This document shows positions 16,918 through 26,525 of a stretch of 64,000 nt of DNA, piece by piece (position 1 is the stretch's first letter; each line of letters opens with the position of its first letter). Position numbers and translations under genes: made by a program. Under the pieces are notes generated by a model, which made no database searches, was not told the DNA's origin, and saw only the letters and a program-made list of their open reading frames with translations. Origin of the DNA: Polynucleobacter arcticus (lineage in GTDB: Bacteria; Pseudomonadota; Gammaproteobacteria; Burkholderiales; Burkholderiaceae); assembly GCF_013307205.1 (NCBI RefSeq), contig NZ_CP028940.1:1657702-1721701 (forward strand), read 5' to 3'.

Positions 16918-17616
16918 TTAGGCGCTAATGACATAGCCCAGAATCAGCGCAATCAAGCTCAGCAGAAATAATGCAAGCCCGCGTTGCAAACCGCCATCTT
17001 TAGAGGCGTGACCCAAGTCAGCAGATAGATATTTAATCTCCTCGCTTGGGTCAATTTCTTTATCGCCTAGCAGCATCGGCTTAATTAAATTTTCACCTTT
17101 GTATTTTTGGTAATACAAGATCGCGCATAAATGCAATGCAATCAATGCAATGAGTACTGTTTCATTAAGGCGATGAACCGAAGTGAAGAGCTCAACCGTA
17201 CTACTCGAAACATACTTTGCCAATGGGCCCTCAAAGGCAATATCGTCATTTGCAAATAAACCAGTGATCGCCTGCACGCCAACCGAAGCAATTAAGGCTA
17301 AGACCGATAAGGCGCCTAATGGACTATGGCCAAGTCCCGCTGGGGTTTTTCCGGATACGAAAGAGATCAATGTCTTTGGACTAGGAACAAAATTGATGAA
17401 GCGTGCATGGTGAGAGCCAATAAAGCCCCAGCAGATTCTAAAAATGATTAAAGCTAGAACGCAATAACCCGCACGCGCATGAAAATCCATCGCATTACCA
17501 CCAATCTTGACGGTAATAAAACTCATGGCAATACAGATGACAAGAAGCCAATGAAATAGGCGGACTGGCAAATCCCAGACGCGAATAGTTTTTTTCATCT
17601 CTGCAGAATAAATCAA
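16918..17616 (-). CDS. b561-type membrane cytochrome
   Basis: This protein starts (at the likely internal Met, 17598) with KKTIRVWDLPVRLFHWLLV and has at least four hydrophobic helices with His residues placed for two haems b (LFHWLL, DFHARAG, SVHRLNE, ALHLCAI). This is the Ni/Fe-hydrogenase b-subunit / cytochrome b561 family. It probably passes quinone-pool electrons to the periplasmic c'-type cytochrome encoded convergently. Confidence 0.85.
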   Translation of the reverse strand: MIYSAEMKKTIRVWDLPVRLFHWLLVICIAMSFITVKIGGNAMDFHARAGYCVLALIIFRICWGFIGSHHARFINFVPSPKTLISFVSGKTPAGLGHSPLGALSVLALIASVGVQAITGLFANDDIAFEGPLAKYVSSSTVELFTSVHRLNETVLIALIALHLCAILYYQKYKGENLIKPMLLGDKEIDPSEEIKYLSADLGHASKDGGLQRGLALFLLSLIALILGYVISA

Positions 17617-17636
17617 TACAGAGACTTACCACTGCT

Positions 17637-18578
17637 TTATTGAATCTCCGGCAGATCCTTTTGAATAATCTTCAAACCCTCGCGTAAGGCCTCCTGATAG
17701 CGCTCACGCTCTGCCTTCATTGTCTCTGCAGTCCAAGAATAAAAACCCTCACCAGTTTTCATACCAAGCTTGCCGCTAGCGATGCGATCACTCAAGCATT
17801 TCGCAATCTCGGGTGAGTTGTTCAGGGTCGGATAAATTGTTGCTCCACCAGCACCATGCACATCAAGTCCCGCATGATCTCTCTGCATTGCCGGTCCTGC
17901 CGCAATGTAGCGAAAGCCAAAACCGAAGCGAACTGCCTTATCAATATCTTCTAAGCTAGCAATCCCAGCATCAACCATGGCAAAAGCTTCACGCGATAAA
18001 GCATGTTGCAGGCGGTTGGCCAAGAAACCTGGCAAATCTTTTTTCACAGTGACCGGCACCATGCCGCAGGCCGTCATTAATCTGGACAGGCTTTCACCAA
18101 CCATCGTGGAGGTCTTCTCTCCATAAACCACCTCTACACAAGGCACTAAATGCGCTGGCATAAAGAAATGCAATCCAATCATGCGTGCTGGCGTCCTTAA
18201 ACCTTTCGCAATATCGCTAATTGGAAAGCTGGTGCTATTACTTGCTAATACCGCCTCGGGTTTTGCGTATTGCTCCAACTTCGCAAATAACTCTTGCTTG
18301 ATATCCAAACGCTCAGGTACGCACTCGATTACTAAATCAACTTCCGACCAATCTACTTCTTCCAAAGAACCCGCGGTGGCGAGTAAATGTAGGCGATGCT
18401 CATACCCTAGATCGATCATGGTATTTGCAAAATAATCTGGCAAGAGTGCGCGACGTTCTGTAGTGGGCTCTACTACCTGAACTGCACAGCCGCCCCGGGC
18501 ACATACGGCAGCCACATCGGCACCCATGGTGCCACCACCAACAATGACCACTTTAGTTTCAGCTGGGGTAAACAACAT
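17637..18578 (-). CDS. 3-hydroxyacyl-CoA dehydrogenase family protein
   Basis: The N-terminal NAD-binding domain has VVIVGGGTMGADVAAVCARGG; catalytic-region motifs ASNSTSFPIS and GLHFFMPAHL follow, and the C-terminal domain begins near PGFLANRLQHALSREAFA. At 313 residues it is a stand-alone dehydrogenase of the 3-hydroxybutyryl-CoA / carnitine dehydrogenase type, oxidising a 3-hydroxy substrate with NAD+. It diverges from the 2-hydroxyacid dehydrogenase gene that starts the next cluster. Exact substrate not clear. Confidence 0.83.
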   Translation of the reverse strand: MLFTPAETKVVIVGGGTMGADVAAVCARGGCAVQVVEPTTERRALLPDYFANTMIDLGYEHRLHLLATAGSLEEVDWSEVDLVIECVPERLDIKQELFAKLEQYAKPEAVLASNSTSFPISDIAKGLRTPARMIGLHFFMPAHLVPCVEVVYGEKTSTMVGESLSRLMTACGMVPVTVKKDLPGFLANRLQHALSREAFAMVDAGIASLEDIDKAVRFGFGFRYIAAGPAMQRDHAGLDVHGAGGATIYPTLNNSPEIAKCLSDRIASGKLGMKTGEGFYSWTAETMKAERERYQEALREGLKIIQKDLPEIQ

Positions 18579-18662
18579 CTCAATTTCTCCTTCGGTGGCG
18601 ATATAAGGATTACAAATCCTCTTACAATACTTTCATTATTCCAATAAAAAAGTAAGCGAGAC

Positions 18663-19592
18663 ATGATCCCAGTCAATTCGGTACTGCAGGTCGGCCAATT
18701 TCCAGAAATAATGCAGATGGAGATTGATAAGCGACTGAGCACTATCAAACTGCTAGACCCTCAGAGCAAACCTCCAGAGGGAAGTTTCACCGCCATTCTG
18801 ACCCGCTCAAATACCCAACTCCCACAGGGGTTACTCGAGCAAATACCGACTATCCGCATGGTCGCGACTTGCGGAGTTGGCTACGACAACCTCCCCCTGG
18901 GTTACCTAAAAGCAAATGGGGTTAAAGCTAGTAATACCCCAGGGGTTCTGAATGATGCAGTGTGCGAATTGGCTATCGGTATGTTGTTTAGCCTCTTACG
19001 GCGCATTCCCGAGGCACAGGCCTTCGTGAAGACCGCCGCATGGGCTCAGTCGCCATTCAAAATCACTACAACACTCGCCGGTAAATGTGTTGGCATTGCA
19101 GGGATGGGACGCATCGGACAGGATTTCGCAAAACGTCTAGAGCCCTTCAAAGTCCAGATTGCCTATACCGGACCCTCCAAGAAAGAACTGCCCTACAACT
19201 ACTACTCTGACATCAAGGGTTTGGCACAGGCGTCAGATGTGCTGATCCTCGCGTGCCCTGCTAGCCCAGAAACAGACAAGATGATTAATGCGGAAATATT
19301 GGCATCCCTGGGAGCCCAAGGCTACCTCATTAATATTGCGCGAGGGAGTGTCGTAGATGAAGGTGCTCTTTTAGTTGCACTGCAGCAAAAAAAGATCGCA
19401 GGTGCAGCACTCGACGTATTTGAAAATGAACCCAATCCCAACCCTCAGTTCCTAAGTCTTGATAATGTCTTACTAACACCGCATATTGGTAGCGCAACTG
19501 CCGAAACGCGACAATTAATGACTAATTTAGCAATAGACAATTTAGAAGCTTTTTATAATCAACAGCCACTTCTGACCGAAGTTAAAAATTAA
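18663..19592 (+). CDS. D-isomer 2-hydroxyacid dehydrogenase
   Basis: This 309-residue protein has the NAD motif GIAGMGRIGQDFAKRL, the Arg motif LINIARGSVVDE, a Glu in DVFENEP and the catalytic His in LLTPHIGSA. It resembles glyoxylate/hydroxypyruvate reductases and similar 2-ketoacid reductases. It begins a plus-strand group (dehydrogenase, aldolase, TAXI receptor, TRAP permease) that looks like a sugar-acid or hydroxy-acid uptake and breakdown module. Confidence 0.87.
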   Translation: MIPVNSVLQVGQFPEIMQMEIDKRLSTIKLLDPQSKPPEGSFTAILTRSNTQLPQGLLEQIPTIRMVATCGVGYDNLPLGYLKANGVKASNTPGVLNDAVCELAIGMLFSLLRRIPEAQAFVKTAAWAQSPFKITTTLAGKCVGIAGMGRIGQDFAKRLEPFKVQIAYTGPSKKELPYNYYSDIKGLAQASDVLILACPASPETDKMINAEILASLGAQGYLINIARGSVVDEGALLVALQQKKIAGAALDVFENEPNPNPQFLSLDNVLLTPHIGSATAETRQLMTNLAIDNLEAFYNQQPLLTEVKN

Positions 19593-19604
19593 ATCGGAGC
19601 ACGT

Positions 19605-20531
19605 ATGACCATGTCCCTTCACCCTTCTACCCTACCTGCGGTGCTATCACCCGTATTGACTCCTTTTAATGCAGATGGCAGCCCAAATGCACAAAAGTTA
19701 TTGAAACAATGCCAATGGCTCGAAGCAAATGGAGTTGGTCAAGCGATTTTTGGCACCAACTCTGAGGCAAACTCGATGTCGGCACCTCAAAAGATGGGTA
19801 CCCTAACAACCCTCATTGAAGGCGGCCTAAACCCAGCGCACATGATGCCTGGAACAGGTGCCACCTCAATTGATGCCACCGTAAATATGACGCGACATGC
19901 GGTAAAACACCAGTGCGCTGGCGTATTGATGCTGCCACCGTTCTACTATAAAGACGTTACTGATGATGGCCTCTTCGCCTATTTCTCAGAAGTCATTCAA
20001 AAGGTGGGTGATGCAGGATTGCAGATGTATATCTACAACATTCCGCCAGTCACCAAAATCAATCTTAGTCTCTCGTTATTAGAGCGCCTGACTAAGGAGT
20101 ACCCAAAAACGGTTGTTGGTATGAAAGATAGCTCCGGAGACTGGGCTTACACCGAGTCCGTAATCAAGCTATTGGCGCCATCCGGTTTCCGGGTTTACGC
20201 TGGTAGCGAAGTGTTCTTAATGCGCACCCTCCGAGCGGGTGGAGTTGGCTGTATTTCCGCTACAGCTAACGTAAACCCTAAGGCCATCGCAGAATTGGCG
20301 GCGCATTGGAAAGAATCTGATGCAGATCAACTCCAAGGCGCTCTAGATCAAGTACGATCTATTTTTGCTCAATATCAGATGATTGCCGGTATGAAAACTG
20401 CTGTTGCACATTACAGCAAGGATTCTGAGTGGTTACGCGTACGCCCACCACTTATGCAGCTCAGCGCAGACCAGCAAGCGAAGTTATTGGGAGAGTTACA
20501 AAAAATTAATTTTAGTATGTCAGGTCTTTAA
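19605..20531 (+). CDS. DHDPS/NAL-family aldolase or dehydratase
   Basis: This 308-residue TIM barrel has the family motifs GTNSEANSM (position of GTTGE), YIYNIPP with the catalytic Tyr and VGMKDSSGD with the Schiff-base Lys. Because true DapA has GTTGES, this is more likely a 2-keto-3-deoxy sugar-acid aldolase/dehydratase. GGAG lies six bases before the ATG. Twelve bases separate it from the upstream dehydrogenase and 30 from the TAXI receptor. Confidence 0.86.
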   Translation: MTMSLHPSTLPAVLSPVLTPFNADGSPNAQKLLKQCQWLEANGVGQAIFGTNSEANSMSAPQKMGTLTTLIEGGLNPAHMMPGTGATSIDATVNMTRHAVKHQCAGVLMLPPFYYKDVTDDGLFAYFSEVIQKVGDAGLQMYIYNIPPVTKINLSLSLLERLTKEYPKTVVGMKDSSGDWAYTESVIKLLAPSGFRVYAGSEVFLMRTLRAGGVGCISATANVNPKAIAELAAHWKESDADQLQGALDQVRSIFAQYQMIAGMKTAVAHYSKDSEWLRVRPPLMQLSADQQAKLLGELQKINFSMSGL

Positions 20532-20561
20532 TTCAACAAACGCAAAACAGGAGACAAAATA

Positions 20562-21512
20562 ATGAAACTAATCAAAGTTATTGCTGTATCACTCACGATG
20601 ATGTTTAGTGCCGCACAAGCACAAAATATCTCTATCGCAACCGGTGGTACTGGTGGCGTTTACTACCCAATGGGTGGTGGACTTGCCTCAGTCTTATCCA
20701 AGCATGTACCAGGAATGTCAGCAACCGCTGAAGTTACAGGCGGCTCAGTTGATAATTTAAAACTCGTTGGTAGTGGCAAACCTTACGTTGGTTTCTCAAT
20801 GGCAGATGCCGCCAAAGATGCAAAAGATGGTGAAGACAAATTTAAGGGCAAGCCAATAGATTTGCGGAACTTACTCATTCTGTATCCAAACCAAATGCAC
20901 GTTGTTACCGTAGAATCCACCGGCATTAAAACCATGAAAGATTTAAAAGGTAAGCGCGTAAGTACCGGCTCACCTGGTAGCGCAACTGAAGTCATGGCAT
21001 TTCGTTTGCTCGAGGCTGCTGGCCTTGACAAAGACAAAGATGTTAAGCGTGAGCGTTTGAGTGTTGCAGAGTCAGTCAATGCTGTTAAAGATCGCAAAAT
21101 CGACGCTTTCTTCTGGGTTGGTGGTTTACCAACAGCAGCTGTAACAGATCTTGCCAATAGCCCAGGCATGAAAATTGTCATGGTAGACAGCGCTGCCGAA
21201 GTTCCTGCTATGAATAAAAAATATGGCAATCTTTACTTCCCAGCCCTGATTACAAAGCAAACTTATAGCGGCATGGAAAAAGATAACAATGTGGCAGCGG
21301 TTGCAAATCTGTTAGTTGTGAATGCTTCTATGTCTGATGCAGAAGCATACAAAATCGTTAAAGCTGTTTTTGATAATCAGCTTGAACTGGTACGCTCACA
21401 TGCTGAATACAGAAACATTAAGCTAGAGAATCAAAAAGCGAATGCCTCGCCGATTGCATATCATCCAGGCGCGTTGAAGTACTTTAAAGAAAAAGGCATC
21501 AAAGTAAACTAA
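20562..21512 (+). CDS. TAXI-family TRAP transporter receptor
   Basis: This 316-residue periplasmic protein has a signal peptide (VIAVSLTMMFSAAQAQ) and the TAXI motif SIATGGTGGVYYPMGGGLA; KGKRVSTGSPGSATEV and RKIDAFFWVGG follow. It captures the substrate for the fused TRAP permease encoded next. AGGAG precedes the ATG. A hairpin between the two genes probably raises receptor level over permease. Confidence 0.92.
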   Translation: MKLIKVIAVSLTMMFSAAQAQNISIATGGTGGVYYPMGGGLASVLSKHVPGMSATAEVTGGSVDNLKLVGSGKPYVGFSMADAAKDAKDGEDKFKGKPIDLRNLLILYPNQMHVVTVESTGIKTMKDLKGKRVSTGSPGSATEVMAFRLLEAAGLDKDKDVKRERLSVAESVNAVKDRKIDAFFWVGGLPTAAVTDLANSPGMKIVMVDSAAEVPAMNKKYGNLYFPALITKQTYSGMEKDNNVAAVANLLVVNASMSDAEAYKIVKAVFDNQLELVRSHAEYRNIKLENQKANASPIAYHPGALKYFKEKGIKVN

Positions 21513-21520
21513 GCCATATC

Positions 21521-21541
21521 GGGGTGAGTTAATCTCACCCC
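21521..21541 (+). terminator. Intercistronic hairpin between TRAP receptor and permease
   Basis: GGGGTGAG (21521-21528) pairs perfectly with CTCACCCC (21534-21541) around a five-base loop, followed by a T-rich stretch. It may act as a leaky terminator or 3' stabiliser, making more receptor than permease mRNA. Confidence 0.6.
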
Positions 21542-21588
21542 TTCTGCTTTAATGCAATACATCAATATAAAAATAGACGAATTAAGAC

Positions 21589-23601
21589 ATGAATCAAAAC
21601 GCAATTGATAACGAAACCCAAGATAAGCTAGACGCCTTCATCAAGCAAGAAGAGGGCGACTCTAATGACTACAAAGGTCTACTAGCTATATTCATCACGC
21701 TAGTAGCAGTAGGCATGTCTTTATTTCATTTGTATGCAGCCTACTCGATCGTTCCAACCCACCAACTCAGAGTCATTCACGTTGCTCTAGTCCTATTTTT
21801 AGTATTTTTAAGCTTTCCTATTTCGGCTCGTTTTAAAAACAAGTTGATGTTTTGGGATGTCTTACTTGCCGTAGGCTCAATTGCTATCGCTTATTACATT
21901 CTGGCCGGTGGCGATGATCTGATGGACAGAAATACCTCGCCAGACTCTACTGACGTTATGGTTGGTATTGCCCTCATCCTTATTATTCTTGAGGCCGTCA
22001 GAAGAACAAATGGCATGGTACTGGTTACTGTTACGGTGCTTTTCTTGCTATATGCTTTCTTTGGCAATTACCTTCCCGCCCCATGGACCCACAAAGGTTA
22101 TGGCTTAGATAGGCTGGTGGGTTATATGTACATGAGTCTAGAAGGTATCTATGGAACTGCCGTCGACGTCTCTGCAACCTTGATTATTTTATTCACTATC
22201 TTTGGCGCCTTTTTGCAGTTCACTGGCGCAGGAAAATTCTTCATTGACTTCTCTTTTGCCGCAATGGGCGGCAAATCATCTGGGGTAGGTAGAACGATTG
22301 TTCTATCGTCATTCCTGATGGGCGGCCCATCAGGTTCGGGTGTGGCGACCACCGTTACGGTTGGCTCTGTTGCTGCGCCTATGCTTGAAAAAGTCGGTTA
22401 CGAAAAAAATGCTGCAGGTGGCCTTTTAGCTGCAGGCGGACTTGGCGCCATCATCTCACCCCCGGTATTGGGTGCTGCTGCTTTCCTGATTGCTGACTTC
22501 CTCAAAATTTCCTACTTAGATGTGTTGCTTATGGCAACCATTCCCACGATTCTGTTCTACCTTGGATTGTTTGTCATGGTCGAAATCGATGTACGTAAGT
22601 ACGGTATGAAAGGTATTCAATTTGCATCCGCAGAAAGCGCCTGGCAGTTAACCAAAAAATACTGGTTTCATTTTTTCTCCTTGATCTCCATCGTGGTGTT
22701 CATGATGTTTGGTTTCTCGCCCGTGATGTCAGTCTTTTGGGCGACCGTTGTTTCCGCTTTTTCAAGCATGTTGCGTGAAGATACGGCAATCATTCCATGG
22801 GCCTGGTTTAGAGGTAAAGAACCTATTCTTTCTGGCCTTTATCGATCTAACTTAGTCAAAGCGCTCTCATCTGGCTCTACGGGTGTATTAGCGATTGCAG
22901 TAACGTGTGCGGGTGCAGGCCTGATTGTTGGAACAGTGACCCTTACCGGACTTGGTCTCAAATTTAGCTCGATTGTGATTCAGTACGCCGGCGGCTCCTT
23001 ACTACTAACAGCCATCTTTACAGCATTGATTGTGTGGATCGTCGGCCTTGCAGTACCGGTAACCGCCTCTTACATTATTTGTGCTGTGATCGCTGCACCA
23101 GCCCTGATTAACTTAGGTGTGCCTGCATTTGCTGCACATATGTTTATCTTCTACTACGCAGTCCTCTCCGAGGTATCTCCTCCAACTGCTCTTTCACCCT
23201 TTGCAGCTGCAGCGATTTGTAAGGGCAATCCTTACAAGACCACCTTGCAAACATGGAAGTACGTTGCCCCTGCTATTTTGGTGCCATTCATGTTTGTACT
23301 CGATGAGTCTGGTGTGAGCTTATTGCTCATGGGCTCGACATCGGCCTTAGAGCAAGCGGACTGGATGCAGATTGCCTGGATTTCATTTACTGCTGTAGTT
23401 GGCATCATTTGTTTGGCCGGCGGCTTACAGGGTTGGTTTATTGAAAAAACCAAAGTATTTGAGCGAGTGATTATGGTGATCTCTGGCGTAGCACTAGCCT
23501 ACCCATCAATGGAAGCAGACTTAATCGGCTTCGCTGGTTTTGGCTTGGTACTCATTACTCAGTTCATGGCCTACTCTAAGATGAAGTCTAAGGCAGCCTA
23601 A
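21589..23601 (+). CDS. Fused TRAP transporter permease (4TM plus 12TM)
   Basis: This 670-residue polytopic protein combines the small (DctQ-like) and large (DctM-like) TRAP subunits, the usual form for TAXI systems. DctM-type motifs include GPSGSGVATTVTVGSVAAPML, AAGGLGAIISPPVLGAAAF and VSPPTALSPFAAAA. It uses a sodium or proton gradient to import a small carboxylate delivered by the TAXI receptor. Neighbouring genes suggest a sugar-acid-like substrate. Confidence 0.92.
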   Translation: MNQNAIDNETQDKLDAFIKQEEGDSNDYKGLLAIFITLVAVGMSLFHLYAAYSIVPTHQLRVIHVALVLFLVFLSFPISARFKNKLMFWDVLLAVGSIAIAYYILAGGDDLMDRNTSPDSTDVMVGIALILIILEAVRRTNGMVLVTVTVLFLLYAFFGNYLPAPWTHKGYGLDRLVGYMYMSLEGIYGTAVDVSATLIILFTIFGAFLQFTGAGKFFIDFSFAAMGGKSSGVGRTIVLSSFLMGGPSGSGVATTVTVGSVAAPMLEKVGYEKNAAGGLLAAGGLGAIISPPVLGAAAFLIADFLKISYLDVLLMATIPTILFYLGLFVMVEIDVRKYGMKGIQFASAESAWQLTKKYWFHFFSLISIVVFMMFGFSPVMSVFWATVVSAFSSMLREDTAIIPWAWFRGKEPILSGLYRSNLVKALSSGSTGVLAIAVTCAGAGLIVGTVTLTGLGLKFSSIVIQYAGGSLLLTAIFTALIVWIVGLAVPVTASYIICAVIAAPALINLGVPAFAAHMFIFYYAVLSEVSPPTALSPFAAAAICKGNPYKTTLQTWKYVAPAILVPFMFVLDESGVSLLLMGSTSALEQADWMQIAWISFTAVVGIICLAGGLQGWFIEKTKVFERVIMVISGVALAYPSMEADLIGFAGFGLVLITQFMAYSKMKSKAA

Positions 23602-23622
23602 GTTAAGCTCAACGAACTGCAG

Positions 23623-23657
23623 CAAAAATAATCCCGCTCAGTGCGGGATTATTTTTG
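23623..23657. terminator. Bidirectional terminator between convergent genes
   Basis: A perfect 15-bp stem (23623-23637 with 23643-23657) has a GC core, flanking A-run and T-run and a five-base loop. It lies between the TRAP permease and the enolase-superfamily gene and can stop both. Confidence 0.85.
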
Positions 23658-23689
23658 CCTGTCAACTACCAAGCATTACAGCAAGTCAT

Positions 23690-24823
23690 TTAGACAATTT
23701 TTGTCCAAGCTAACTTACCAGCATACTTTTTGACTGCGGCCTCATCAAACTCGAAACCTAAGCCTGGGGTTTTATGCAAGATCAAATCGCCATTCTTAAA
23801 GGTGAGCTGCTTATTGATCAACCGGCGGAAATTCAAGACCTGATCATCTAAGAAAAACTCTACAAAGCGGGCATTGGGTGTTGCAGCTACCAGAGGAGCA
23901 TGCAAATCATGCATCCAGTGCGGACACACAATCACTCCTTTTAAATCTGCATAAGCTGAGATACGGCGCCACTCTGTAATGCCACCACACACTGCGGCAT
24001 CAGACTGCAAAATGGCAGCGCCACCAAAATCGATCAACTCCCTAAAACGCCAGCGTCCAGACTCCATCTCACCGGTGGCGACATTAATTGTGGTTTGGCG
24101 TGCCAAGGCGGCATGTAAATCAATTGCGTCTGGCGAGAAGGGCTCTTCAATCCAATATGGGTTGTAGGCTTCAAAGCGACGAATGTATTCCAGCGCCGTT
24201 GGTAAATCACGCCAAGCATTGTTTGCATCTAAGGTCAGCAAAACATCCTCACCTACGGCCTTACGAGCAGCCTTCACGCGCGCCTCCTCCTCCCTTGGAG
24301 AAAGGCGACCTACTTTCATTTTGACAGCTTTAAAGCCCTGTTTCACATAGGACTCCATCTCCTTGCCCAGCTTGGCAGGGGTTTTTCCATCCAAGTAATA
24401 GCCACCACTAGCGTAGGCAGGCACGCGGTCATCTACCACCGATCCCAAGTAATGATGGAGAGGTAATTTAGCAGCGCGGGCATTTAAATCCCACAGCGCC
24501 GTATCTAGGATCGAAATGCCTCGCATGACTGCGCCAGAACGGCCCTGCAGAATAGATTCGTTATACATTTCCATCCACAGACCTTCGCTGCGGTGACTGT
24601 TTTGACCAATCAACTTTGGGGCTAGTAACTGCTCGACAGCAATCTTGGCAATATCGCCACCAGCGCTACCAACGTAGCAAAAACCAATGCCCTCATTGCC
24701 ATCCTTGCCGCGTACCTTTACTAAGCAATAGTGCCGCTCTGAAACCGTACGAGTGGAAAAGGAAGTGACCTTATCCAAAGGGACCACAACCGCTGCAACT
24801 GATACTGACTCAATAATGGGCAT
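23690..24823 (-). CDS. Mandelate racemase / muconate lactonizing enzyme family protein
   Basis: This 377-residue enolase-superfamily protein shows the KxK general-base motif (AVKMKVGR), metal ligands in LDANNAW, IEEPFSP and TGEMESG, an Asp in LQSDAAVCGG and the His in CPHWMHDLH. The KxK plus Asp-His arrangement fits acid-sugar dehydratases of the mandelate racemase subgroup. It would remove water from an aldonic/aldaric acid, producing a 2-keto-3-deoxy acid for the aldolase encoded at 19605-20531. Substrate is inferred from context only. Confidence 0.88.
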   Translation of the reverse strand: MPIIESVSVAAVVVPLDKVTSFSTRTVSERHYCLVKVRGKDGNEGIGFCYVGSAGGDIAKIAVEQLLAPKLIGQNSHRSEGLWMEMYNESILQGRSGAVMRGISILDTALWDLNARAAKLPLHHYLGSVVDDRVPAYASGGYYLDGKTPAKLGKEMESYVKQGFKAVKMKVGRLSPREEEARVKAARKAVGEDVLLTLDANNAWRDLPTALEYIRRFEAYNPYWIEEPFSPDAIDLHAALARQTTINVATGEMESGRWRFRELIDFGGAAILQSDAAVCGGITEWRRISAYADLKGVIVCPHWMHDLHAPLVAATPNARFVEFFLDDQVLNFRRLINKQLTFKNGDLILHKTPGLGFEFDEAAVKKYAGKLAWTKIV

Positions 24824-24938
24824 GTGAACTCCTAATTCAAAAAATAATTGTATCGATAACTTTTGTCACTTTCCTTGACCCACTTCAATAGAAAATTGTT
24901 GCACTACAACATAAATATTAGAGAGTTCGGCCACAATA

Positions 24939-26450
24939 TTGGATAATTGGGCAGTGAAGAACAGCGCAAGTCATCTGCCTAACTGGCTGAATAATGTAAG
25001 CCAAATGATTGGGCCCTCCCTAATCATGCTGATGGTATTGCTGACGCTAGGGATTATCTCTAGTGCACAAGCGCAACCAGCAAGCCAGCCTAATACAACG
25101 AATAAGACAGCGAATAAGACTCCACAGATCAAGCAAAAGTCTGCGGCCTCTACTAGCAAACAGTCTGGTATCAAAGTCAAAGAAAGTGCAATCGATAAGC
25201 CTTCAAAGAGTCTGAGTTTGGATCCCGAACTGTTTAAAAGAATTGATGGCGATCACACTAATGCAAGCGGAGCAAATCTAGACTATCGCGTGCAACGCGG
25301 TTGCCTACGTCGCACCTTTAACGAGGAGAGTCTTCCCGCCAACCTAGGCCTGCAAGATCGTAATTTCAGTGATTTTTTTAGAGCCCAGACCAAAGGGTTT
25401 TTTGATCGCATGCGCGGCAATTGCATTCCTTACGCGCTAGCCCTTGGAAATCGTAATCGCTTTGAGTCACTCAGCATCATGAACGGCCCAATACAGGATG
25501 CCAAGACCGAGGTTTGGACATTTACACCCTCAGCGGCGGGCAGCTTCTTGATTCAGCAAGACTACTTAAAAGAAGAATCCAAGCGCTTTACTGAAGTTCA
25601 GCTAAAACTTAGTGACGTGCTATATGACCCCAAAAGGGTCGGAGATAAATTACCGGTAGAGCTAATCTGGGAGCTGAATTCAGTCATCAAGCAAATTTAT
25701 CCCGATGAAAGTAACGCTCTAGAAAATACCAATAGTATTGTTCGCCTCATCGTTGATTTTGGCGACAAAGAGCGCTGGGCGCAAATTTGGGCGGTAGAGA
25801 TTATTGATCCCGCCACACAAGAGGTATTTGCTAGTGCATTTTGGGTCGAGCGTAACGATATTCCGGGCGCCTTCTATACCGGCACTGGGGAATCTATTGA
25901 GCGCACCTTCTGGACCAATCCACTGAGCTATCGACGCATCTCGAGGGGTGTTGGTAGCGTGCGAGCTTCGAGTAAAAAAGTGGCTCCCGCAAAAAATGGC
26001 GTTGCACCTGCTGCTGCGCCTAAACAACGCTACCGCGCGCATATGGGTATTGACTACGCAGCTCCTACTGGCACGCCGATCTTTAGTGTAGCCACCGGCA
26101 AAGTAGTCCATTTAGGCTATAGCGGTGCCTTTGGAAACCTGATTATTCTTGAGCACCCGGGAAATTACCGCACCTACTACGCACACTTGAGTAGCTACAA
26201 CGTCGAACTTGAAGTGGGTAATGAAGTTCGACGTGGACTAGAAATAGGTTACGTTGGGTCGACTGGACGCTCTACTGGGCCCCACCTGCATTTTGAACTC
26301 AGAAAAGATGGTGTCTACGTTGATCCCTATAGTCAAAAAACACAATTAGATTTATGGAATATGCGTGATAGCGATAGCGGACTCCTCACCAGAGAGGTTC
26401 TACTGTTAGGTACGCCCATCACCAACTCCGAGCTACCGGATAAAAATTAG
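24939..26450 (+). CDS. M23-family (LytM) cell-wall metallopeptidase
   Basis: The protein has an N-terminal hydrophobic segment (LIMLMVLLTLGIISSAQA), a Thr/Lys-rich linker, a central domain of about 200 residues without a name I know and a C-terminal LytM domain. Zinc ligands are His368 and Asp372 (HMGIDYA) and the H-x-H pair at 449-451 (HLHFE). It should cleave peptidoglycan cross-links or activate amidases in the periplasm. The start is TTG at 24939; GTG at 24954 is an alternative. Confidence 0.85.
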   Translation: MDNWAVKNSASHLPNWLNNVSQMIGPSLIMLMVLLTLGIISSAQAQPASQPNTTNKTANKTPQIKQKSAASTSKQSGIKVKESAIDKPSKSLSLDPELFKRIDGDHTNASGANLDYRVQRGCLRRTFNEESLPANLGLQDRNFSDFFRAQTKGFFDRMRGNCIPYALALGNRNRFESLSIMNGPIQDAKTEVWTFTPSAAGSFLIQQDYLKEESKRFTEVQLKLSDVLYDPKRVGDKLPVELIWELNSVIKQIYPDESNALENTNSIVRLIVDFGDKERWAQIWAVEIIDPATQEVFASAFWVERNDIPGAFYTGTGESIERTFWTNPLSYRRISRGVGSVRASSKKVAPAKNGVAPAAAPKQRYRAHMGIDYAAPTGTPIFSVATGKVVHLGYSGAFGNLIILEHPGNYRTYYAHLSSYNVELEVGNEVRRGLEIGYVGSTGRSTGPHLHFELRKDGVYVDPYSQKTQLDLWNMRDSDSGLLTREVLLLGTPITNSELPDKN

Positions 26451-26484
26451 ATGGACTACTTAACAGCCTAAGTAAAGAATAAAA

Positions 26485-26510
26485 AAGGGGTCCGATGGAC
26501 CCCTTCATTT
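26485..26510. terminator. Bidirectional terminator
   Basis: AAGGGGTCC (26485-26493) pairs with GGACCCCTT (26497-26505), with an A-run on the left and a T-rich run on the right. It separates the convergent peptidase and universal stress protein genes. Confidence 0.8.
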
Positions 26511-26525
26511 TTAATACTGTAGCTA

